From Sphingomonas kyeonggiensis (lineage in GTDB: Bacteria > Pseudomonadota > Alphaproteobacteria > Sphingomonadales > Sphingomonadaceae), in assembly GCF_014204495.1 (NCBI RefSeq), contig NZ_JACHLN010000004.1:372001-436000 (forward strand): a stretch of DNA of 64,000 nt, in the 5' to 3' direction. The first letter of the stretch is position 1; each line of letters opens with the position of its first letter. Made by a program: the position numbers and the translations under genes. Of this stretch, positions 58,122 through 64,000 are shown one piece after another. The notes below the pieces were generated by a model. The model was not told the origin of the DNA. It was given only the letters and a program-made list of their open reading frames with translations, and made no database searches.

Positions 58122-58955
58122 ATGCGCATCGGAGTCGTCGCACCAGCAAGGACAGTCAGCCGGGAATCCTCGGCCAGGCTATCCGCGTTCATGGCGCTGA
58201 CCTATCCCGAGCACGAGATCGTGTTCCATCCGCAATGCTATCTCGAATGGGGCCATTTCGCCGGCACCGACGAGCAGCGCGCCGCCGCCTTCCTCGAATA
58301 TGCCAATGATCCGGCGTTCGACGCGATCTGGTTCGCGCGCGGCGGCTATGGCTCCAATCGCATCCTCGACATGGTGATGCCGAAGCTCGGTTCGGCTGCC
58401 CGCCACAAGACCTATATCGGCTTCTCGGACATGGGCTTCATGCTCGGCGCGCTCTATGCCGCGCGGGTCGGCCGCGTCGCGCACGGGTCGATGTCCTCGG
58501 GCCTCGGCCAGCATGACGAGGGCGTTTCCGAAGGCTGGGTGCTCGGCTGGCTGATCGACGGCGACAAGCGCGGTCTGGAGCCGGCGCTGGCCGATGGCCG
58601 CCCCGCCGCCGCGTTCAACCTGTCGATCCTCAATGCGCTGATCGGCACCAAATACCTGCCCGACCTGACCGACCATGTCCTCTACATCGAGGAGGTGGAC
58701 GAGCCGCTCTACCGGATCGACCGGATGATGTTCCAGATGGCGCACGCCACCCAGCTCAAGGGCATTGCCGGCGTGCGGCTGGGCGCGGTCTCGGCGGTCA
58801 AGGACAATGGCGAGGCCGCGGGCAACTACAGCTTCGGCGAGACGATCGACCAGATGATCCTGCGCTGGTGCCACGATATGGGCGTGCCCTATCTCGGCCG
58901 CGCCGAGATCGGGCATGTCCGCCTCAACCGGGTGGTGCCCTTCGGGCTGCTCTAA
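58122..58955 (+). CDS. ldcA: L,D-carboxypeptidase (peptidase S66)
   Basis: Removes the terminal D-Ala from tetrapeptides released from peptidoglycan. A 277-aa S66 enzyme with the nucleophile Ser102 in YIGFSDMGFML, FARGGYGSNRIL near residue 71, the Glu of YIEEVDEPLYRIDRM and the His of GHVRLNRVVPFG. Start ATG 58122 is 40 bp from the divergent mpl start, so both promoters overlap. Confidence 0.9.
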   Translation: MRIGVVAPARTVSRESSARLSAFMALTYPEHEIVFHPQCYLEWGHFAGTDEQRAAAFLEYANDPAFDAIWFARGGYGSNRILDMVMPKLGSAARHKTYIGFSDMGFMLGALYAARVGRVAHGSMSSGLGQHDEGVSEGWVLGWLIDGDKRGLEPALADGRPAAAFNLSILNALIGTKYLPDLTDHVLYIEEVDEPLYRIDRMMFQMAHATQLKGIAGVRLGAVSAVKDNGEAAGNYSFGETIDQMILRWCHDMGVPYLGRAEIGHVRLNRVVPFGLL

Positions 58956-59038
58956 CCCTACCCGTACGGGTCTTTCGCGCACAGGCGCCGCTACCTATCT
59001 GCCGGGCTCGACACGGCTTCGGAAAAGGGCAGCGCGAT

Positions 59039-60052
59039 ATGGCGATCAAGGACATCCTCCCCGGCAAGCTCGGCTTCGGCGCCGCCCCGCTCGGCAACAT
59101 GTTCCGCGACATCCCCGAGGAGGAGGCGCTCGCCACCGTCGATGCCGCCTGGGACCAGGGCATCCGCTATTACGACACCGCCCCGCTCTACGGCGCCGGC
59201 CTGGCCGAGATCCGCATGGGCGAAGTGCTCGGCAGCCGCCCGCGCGACGAATATGTGATCAGCACCAAGGTCGGTCGCGTCATCCTCGACGAGCTCGAGG
59301 ATGTCAGCGCACGCGACCAGGGCGAGAAGGCCGGCGTCTTCGCCCATGGCCGCGCCAACAAGGTCGTGAACGACTATTCGGCAGACGCGACGATGCGCTC
59401 GATCGAGGACAGCCTGAAGCGGCTCAGGACCGATCGCATCGAGATCGTCTTCGTCCATGACCTCGCCCAGGATTTCTATCGCGACGAATGGGTCGACCGC
59501 TTCGCCGAGGCGCGCAAGGGCGCCTTCCGCACGCTCGACCGCTTGCGCGACGAAGGCGTGATCAAGGCCTGGGGCCTGGGCGTGAACAAGGTCGAGGCCT
59601 GCGAGTTGCTGCTCGACCTGGAGGAACCGCGCCCGGACGGTTTCCTGCTCGCCGGCCGCTATACGCTGCTCGACCACGAACGCGCGCTGCAGCGGCTGAT
59701 GCCCAAGGTCGCCGAGCGCGGCCTCGGCATCGTCGTCGGCGGACCCTACAGCTCGGGCGTGCTCGTCGGCGGCGCGCATTTCGAATATGCCCCGGCGCCC
59801 CGGGCGATGCTCGACAAGGTCGCCCGGATCAGAGCGATCGCCGATCGCCATGGCGTGAGCATGAAGGCGGCGGGCCTGCAGTTCTCGCTGGCCAATCCGG
59901 CGGTCGCCGCGGTGATCCCCGGTGCCAGCAAGCCGAGCCGCCTCGCCGAGGACCATGCCGCGCTGAACGAAGCGATCCCCGCCGATTTCTGGCGCGAGCT
60001 GCGCGAAGCGAGCCTGGTTTCGCCGGATGCCCCGCTGCCGATCGACGGGTGA
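59039..60052 (+). CDS. Aldo/keto reductase (aldose dehydrogenase-like)
   Basis: A 337-aa NAD(P)-dependent reductase. Catalytic Asp46 and Tyr51 lie in RYYDTAPLYGAGLAE; Lys and His in ISTKVGRV and FVHDLAQDF. Length and the RMGEVLGSRPRDEYVISTKVG type pattern fit the D-threo-aldose 1-dehydrogenase / L-fucose dehydrogenase group. Substrate uncertain. Starts at the ATG after AAGGG. Confidence 0.88.
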   Translation: MAIKDILPGKLGFGAAPLGNMFRDIPEEEALATVDAAWDQGIRYYDTAPLYGAGLAEIRMGEVLGSRPRDEYVISTKVGRVILDELEDVSARDQGEKAGVFAHGRANKVVNDYSADATMRSIEDSLKRLRTDRIEIVFVHDLAQDFYRDEWVDRFAEARKGAFRTLDRLRDEGVIKAWGLGVNKVEACELLLDLEEPRPDGFLLAGRYTLLDHERALQRLMPKVAERGLGIVVGGPYSSGVLVGGAHFEYAPAPRAMLDKVARIRAIADRHGVSMKAAGLQFSLANPAVAAVIPGASKPSRLAEDHAALNEAIPADFWRELREASLVSPDAPLPIDG

Positions 60053-60062
60053 CCCTTCTTCT

Positions 60063-60086
60063 CCCTCTCCCCTCCGGGGAGAGGGC
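60063..60086. repeat. CCTCTCCCC palindrome between convergent genes
   Basis: CCCTCTCCCC-TC-CGGGGAGAGGG, in the 33-bp gap between the aldo/keto reductase and the convergent methyltransferase. Like family C, it has no T-run, but it could act as a transcription barrier. Confidence 0.55.
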
Positions 60087-61480
60087 TACTGCACCCGCTT
60101 CGCCCACAAATGGAACATCCCCGCGAACAGATGCGGCGCCGTTGCCTCCACCTGGTCCCATAGGGCGAGGCTGCGCCGGTCGCCGCTGGTCCCGAAGAGC
60201 CGCGTGAACAGGCCCTGCGCATCGGGCGGGGCATCGAGCATCAGCAGTTCCAGCCCGGCGGCGCCGAGCATCTCGCCGATCGCCGGCAGCCGGTACCAAT
60301 GCTCGCGGACATGGAAGCACAGGTCGCGGCACCCGCTCAGCGTATAGAAGTCGTCGCTTTCCCGCAGCCGGGAGAGCGGCTGTTCCGGCGGCAGCGCCAG
60401 CACATGCGCACGGAACGTGCGAATGCCCTCCACACTCGCATCCCAGCCATGCTCGGCGATCACCCGGTGCGCCTCGGCAACCCAGCCTCGCGCACGCTCG
60501 CTGTAGAGCGCGAGCCGCACCACCCCGCCCGGTTCCAGTGCGCCCGTCAGCGCGGCCAGCCCGTCCTCGGGCCGCTCCATATGGTGGAGCACGCCGGTAC
60601 AGTTCACCAGCCCGAAGCGCTGGCCCAGCTTCGCTACATCAAGGATGTCGCCCTGCACGAAGCGCACCGCCTGCACGCCCAGCGCGCCGGCCATGCGCTG
60701 GCCATAGGCAAGGCTGGCGCCGCTCAGGTCCAGCGCGGTGATCGTCAGCGACGGGTCCATCCGGGCCAGGTCGATCGGCTCGAATCCGGTTCCGCAGCCG
60801 GCGACCAGCACCGCAAGCGGTTCGGCCTGCGGGGCGCCAAGCGCGGCGAGGTGCGCGGCCACCGACACGCGCTGCCGGCCCGCGGGCGCGCGCCAGCGCG
60901 GATAGGGATTGGCCTCGTACTGCGCGCGCACCCTATCCGATACGGCGTCGCCCGATACGCCGAGCGATGGCATCGCCTCAGCCAGCGCCCGCTCCTCGGC
61001 AAGCGCGGCCGCCGCCTCGGAAGGAACGCCCAGCCCTTCCCCGCCCCACACATACTCGCCGGCAAAGGCCTGCACCGCCAGCGCCGCCCGCAACCCCTCC
61101 GGCAGCGTTTCTTCCGCCAGCCAGGCCAGCCGCGTCTCCATCGCCGGATCGACGTTGATGCAGCGGGTGAGGAACGCGATCCACAGCGCGTCCTCCGCCA
61201 CTGCCGGCTCGGGATATTTCACCAGCAGCATGCGTGCCGTCGTCCGCGCCAATACCTGCGGATCGACCGTACGCGCATGCAGGCAGGTCACCAGGTCCGC
61301 CTCCAGCTGAGTCGGCCAGCCGGTCAGCGACAGGTGCGACAGCAGCTCCGCATAGGCCGGCGCCGTCGCCTCGGAATCGAACGCCAGCGCATGGCTCAGC
61401 ATCGGCAGCGCCTGGTTGAACGCGCCCTGGTTGGCGGCATCGGCCGCCATGCGCAGCAATTGCCCGGCTTCAGGATGCAA
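60086..61480 (-). CDS. SAM-dependent methyltransferase with helical N-terminal domain
   Basis: A 464-aa protein. Residues 1-185 are a helical, TPR-like region; the segment YEANPYPRW at about 188-196 introduces the methyltransferase domain, with SAM-binding motif I LVAGCGTGFEP at 225-235 and ALDLSGASLAYG near 250. Such TPR-methyltransferases are common in alphaproteobacteria; targets are unknown. It overlaps the upstream VOC gene by 11 nt. Confidence 0.85.
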   Translation of the reverse strand: MHPEAGQLLRMAADAANQGAFNQALPMLSHALAFDSEATAPAYAELLSHLSLTGWPTQLEADLVTCLHARTVDPQVLARTTARMLLVKYPEPAVAEDALWIAFLTRCINVDPAMETRLAWLAEETLPEGLRAALAVQAFAGEYVWGGEGLGVPSEAAAALAEERALAEAMPSLGVSGDAVSDRVRAQYEANPYPRWRAPAGRQRVSVAAHLAALGAPQAEPLAVLVAGCGTGFEPIDLARMDPSLTITALDLSGASLAYGQRMAGALGVQAVRFVQGDILDVAKLGQRFGLVNCTGVLHHMERPEDGLAALTGALEPGGVVRLALYSERARGWVAEAHRVIAEHGWDASVEGIRTFRAHVLALPPEQPLSRLRESDDFYTLSGCRDLCFHVREHWYRLPAIGEMLGAAGLELLMLDAPPDAQGLFTRLFGTSGDRRSLALWDQVEATAPHLFAGMFHLWAKRVQ

Positions 61481-61826
61481 TGCGGCCGATCCTCACCAGC
61501 GTGCCGTCCGGATCGCTCACCGCGAACTCGTAGCAGCCCCAGGGCTTCAGGCTCGGCTCCTCCTTCTCGATGATGTGCTCGCGCACGCGGTCCGCCACGG
61601 CGTCGACATCGTCGGTGTAGAGATAGATGCCGAAAGGATTGTGCCCCGGCGCCAGCCAGCCGGTCATTGCCTGGTTGAGGTGCAGGTCCCAGCCCTTGCC
61701 GTCGCTCAGGATGCGGTAGTGGCCATGGTCGCTGGTGAGCCGGAACCCGAGTCGTTCGTAGAAGGCGGTGCTCGCGATCAGGTCGTTCGAAGGGATGATG
61801 GCGGCGGCGCGATGTGCATCAGTCAT
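61470..61826 (-). CDS. VOC-family (glyoxalase/bleomycin-resistance) protein
   Basis: A 118-aa single-domain VOC protein with two beta-alpha-beta-beta-beta modules (PSNDLIASTAFYERLGFRLT and IYLYTDDVDAVADRV). Family members are metal-dependent lyases or antibiotic-binding proteins; which is unknown. Coupled to the methyltransferase gene; divergent from thrS. Confidence 0.85.
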   Translation of the reverse strand: MTDAHRAAAIIPSNDLIASTAFYERLGFRLTSDHGHYRILSDGKGWDLHLNQAMTGWLAPGHNPFGIYLYTDDVDAVADRVREHIIEKEEPSLKPWGCYEFAVSDPDGTLVRIGRIAS

Positions 61827-61897
61827 ACGGCTTGCCTATATTGGTCGGGCGAAGGCATAAGCCGCGCTCCTTAAACACTCCAGTGAAAGTCAAACCC

Positions 61898-63898
61898 GTG
61901 TCCGAGATGTTCCGCATTACGCTGCCCGACGGTTCCGTCCGCGAGGTAGCCCCGGGGACTACCCCGGCGGACATCGCCGCGGCGATCGGTCCGGGCCTGG
62001 CCAAGGCGGCGCTCGCCGCGCGCGTCGATGGCGAGCTGCGCGACATCGGCCGCCCGTTCGAAGGCGACGCCCAGCTCGCCCTGGTCACCGCCAAGGACGA
62101 AAAAGACGCGCTGGAACTCGCGCGACACGACTTTGCGCACATCCTCGCCGAGGCAGTTCAGAATCTCTTCCCCGGCACCCAGATCACCTTCGGCCCCGCG
62201 ACCGATGACGGCTTCTATTACGATTTCGCGCCCAAGGATCGCCCGTTCACGGACGAGGACCTGCCGGCGATCGAAGCCGAGATGCGCAAGATCATCGGCA
62301 AGAACGAGCCGCTGATCCGCGAGGTCTGGTCGCGCCAGCAGCTGATCGATCGCTGGACCAGGCAGGGCGAGACCTTCAAGGCCGAATGGGCGCAGGAACT
62401 GCCCGAAGGTGAGGAACTGACGGTGTACCGCGCCGGCAAGGGCGAGGACGCGTGGCTGGACATGTGCCGCGGCCCGCACCTCGCCTCCACCGGCAAGGTC
62501 GATCCCAACGCCTTCAAGCTGACGCGCGTCTCGGGCGCCTATTGGCGCGGCGACCAGAAGAACGCGATGCTCTCGCGCATCTACGGCACCGGCTGGCTCA
62601 ACAAGAAGCAGCTCGATGAGCACATGATGCGCCTCGAGGAGGCGGCCAAGCGCGACCATCGCAAGCTCGGCCAGGAGATGGACCTGTTCCACCTCCAGCA
62701 GGAAGCGCATGGCAGCGTGTTCTGGCACCCGAACGGCTATGTCATCTACCGCGCGCTTGAGGATTATATGCGCCGCGCGGTGAACGGCGCGGGCAGCAAG
62801 GAAGTGAAGACGCCGCAGGTGATGGACGCGCGCCAGTGGGAGCAGTCCGGCCATTGGGGCAAGTATCGCCAGAACATGTTCGTCATCCCCGACGAGACGC
62901 CGAACATCGAGGACGAAGGTCCCATGGTGTCGGAAGGCGCGCAGTGGATGGCGCTCAAGCCGATGAACTGCCCGGCGCACATCCTGATCTTCAAGCAGGG
63001 GATCAAGTCGTATCGCGACCTGCCGCTGCGCCTCGTCGAGAATGGCTGCTGCCACCGCAACGAGCCGCACGGCGCGCTGCACGGGCTGATGCGCGTCCGG
63101 CAGTTCACCCAGGACGACGGCCATATCTTCTGCCGCGAAGACCAGATCGTCGAGGAAGTGCAGAACTTCTGCGAGCTCGCCGACCGGGTCTACAAGGATT
63201 TCGGCTTCACCTATTCGATCAAGCTGGCGCTGCGCCCCGAGAATCGCTTCGGCACCGAGGAGATGTGGGACCAGGCCGAGGCCGAACTGCGTGACGCGGT
63301 GGTCCGCGCCGGCATGGCGACCGAGGAATATGGCTGGGAAGAGCTGCCCGGCGAAGGCGCCTTCTATGCGCCCAAGCTCGAATGGCACCTGACCGACGCG
63401 ATCGGCCGCACCTGGCAGGTCGGCACGATCCAGTCGGACCGCGTGCTGCCCGAGCGCCTCGATGCGTCCTACGTCGCCGAGGATGGCGAGCGTCACCGCC
63501 CCGTGATGCTCCACCGCGCGATCTTCGGCTCGTACGAGCGCTTCATCGGCATCCTGATCGAGCATTTCGCGGGCAAGCTGCCGACCTGGCTCGCGCCGAC
63601 CCAGGCGGTGGTGGCGACGATCGTCTCGGACGCCGACGATTATGCGAAGGAAGTCGCCAAGAAGCTCCAGGCTGTCGGCATCCGCGTCGAGACCGATCTT
63701 CGCAACGAGAAGATCAACTACAAGGTCCGCGAGCATTCAGTGGCCAAGGTTCCGAACCTGCTCGTCGTCGGCAAGCGCGAGGCCGAGGAAGGCACCGTGG
63801 CGCTGCGCGTGCTGGGCAGCCAGGGACAGCAGATGCTGAGCCTCGACGAAGTGGTGGCCAAGCTGGTGGCCGAGGCGACTCCGCCCGACCTGGCATGA
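61898..63898 (+). CDS. thrS: Threonine--tRNA ligase
   Basis: Charges tRNA-Thr. A 666-aa class II synthetase: TGS domain (FRITLPDGSVREVAPGTTPA), editing domain with HDFAHILAEAVQ, and core with zinc/active-site motifs MNCPAHILIF, CHRNEPHGALHGLMRVRQFT and QDDGHIFC. The C-terminal anticodon-binding domain is complete. I start at the GTG at 61898 (VSEMFRI), where the family begins; an ATG 9 nt later is also possible. Confidence 0.97.
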   Translation: MSEMFRITLPDGSVREVAPGTTPADIAAAIGPGLAKAALAARVDGELRDIGRPFEGDAQLALVTAKDEKDALELARHDFAHILAEAVQNLFPGTQITFGPATDDGFYYDFAPKDRPFTDEDLPAIEAEMRKIIGKNEPLIREVWSRQQLIDRWTRQGETFKAEWAQELPEGEELTVYRAGKGEDAWLDMCRGPHLASTGKVDPNAFKLTRVSGAYWRGDQKNAMLSRIYGTGWLNKKQLDEHMMRLEEAAKRDHRKLGQEMDLFHLQQEAHGSVFWHPNGYVIYRALEDYMRRAVNGAGSKEVKTPQVMDARQWEQSGHWGKYRQNMFVIPDETPNIEDEGPMVSEGAQWMALKPMNCPAHILIFKQGIKSYRDLPLRLVENGCCHRNEPHGALHGLMRVRQFTQDDGHIFCREDQIVEEVQNFCELADRVYKDFGFTYSIKLALRPENRFGTEEMWDQAEAELRDAVVRAGMATEEYGWEELPGEGAFYAPKLEWHLTDAIGRTWQVGTIQSDRVLPERLDASYVAEDGERHRPVMLHRAIFGSYERFIGILIEHFAGKLPTWLAPTQAVVATIVSDADDYAKEVAKKLQAVGIRVETDLRNEKINYKVREHSVAKVPNLLVVGKREAEEGTVALRVLGSQGQQMLSLDEVVAKLVAEATPPDLA

Positions 63899-64000
63899 AC
63901 CCGGCTACGCTCGCGATCTATGCCGGCGCCGCGCTGGCCGAGATCGCGGGCTGCTTCGCCTTCTGGGCGGTACTGCGGCTGGACAAATCGGCCTGGTGGT
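63895..64000 (+). CDS. ynfA: YnfA/UPF0060 membrane protein (3' partial)
   Basis: Only the first 35 residues are in the window: LAIYAGAALAEIAGCFAFWA then VLRLDKSAW. That start is characteristic of YnfA (UPF0060), a four-helix SMR-like membrane protein of about 108 aa. ATGA overlap with the thrS stop. The window ends inside the gene. Confidence 0.88.
   Translation, partial: MNPATLAIYAGAALAEIAGCFAFWAVLRLDKSAWW

Overview
The window is GC-rich chromosomal DNA from an alphaproteobacterium, most likely a sphingomonad (Sphingomonas, Sphingopyxis or a close relative). This is inferred from gene content: an ATP12-type F1-ATPase chaperone and an alphaproteobacterial SspB, large TonB-dependent receptors, a CYP153-like P450, a glucose-fructose oxidoreductase/gluconolactonase pair resembling that of Zymomonas (also Sphingomonadales), frequent GTG and TTG starts, and intergenic palindromes of the type common in sphingomonads. 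No prophage, transposase gene, CRISPR array or rRNA is seen. There is one tRNA (Ala, anticodon CGC).

Layout. 1-3.3 kb: a tightly packed run with an RluA pseudouridine synthase, a PaiB-like protein, a HAD phosphatase, a small membrane protein and the ATP12 chaperone. 3.3-8.2 kb: DUF1428, guanylate kinase, fumarase C, a PilZ protein and SspB. 8.3-13.3 kb: the histidine operon hisB-yciI-hisH-hisA-hisF-hisE plus a HIT protein, interrupted by a secreted L,D-transpeptidase and a tiny secreted protein. 13.5-20.5 kb: amino-acid permease, adenosine kinase, EI24 protein, lipoprotein, QueG and an ABC-2 exporter. 20.7-28.1 kb: CYP153-like P450, MsrB, a CHAP amidase, extensin-like and NUDIX proteins, and the GFOR/gluconolactonase pair. 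28.5-31.5 kb: four overlapping genes combining a PAPS-type sulfotransferase, two small membrane proteins and an arylsulfotransferase-like protein. 31.6-33.6 kb: an OmpR/histidine kinase pair. 33.7-41.7 kb: OsmC and a complete RND efflux operon with its TetR regulator and a recognisable three-site operator set. 41.9-44 kb: FixL (haem-PAS oxygen sensor) and FixJ. 44.2-45.6 kb: a GDT1/UPF0016 manganese exporter preceded by a yybP-ykoY riboswitch, and a degenerate RBBP9-like hydrolase. 46-53.5 kb: a large TonB receptor, then a Fur-like site and a siderophore-receptor/DUF3649/PepSY/DUF3325 iron-uptake operon. 53.5-64 kb: tRNA-Ala, a DUF2171 stress-type protein, a hydrolase, an XRE/membrane pair, divergent Mpl-like and LdcA peptidoglycan-recycling genes, an aldo/keto reductase, a methyltransferase, a VOC protein, threonyl-tRNA synthetase and the start of ynfA.

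What stands out: (i) at least four palindrome families, mostly as head-to-head doublets about 80-145 bp long (REPIN-like), fill the intergenic gaps; (ii) the yybP-ykoY riboswitch fixes the manganese exporter start at a TTG; (iii) the RND operon has a promoter whose -10 lies inside a 10-bp-arm TetR operator, and a terminator-like hairpin between adaptor and pump; (iv) the sulfotransferase/arylsulfotransferase cluster is the best candidate for an incompletely described system. Most of the rest is conserved core metabolism. All family assignments are by recalled motifs and similarity; no database search was possible.
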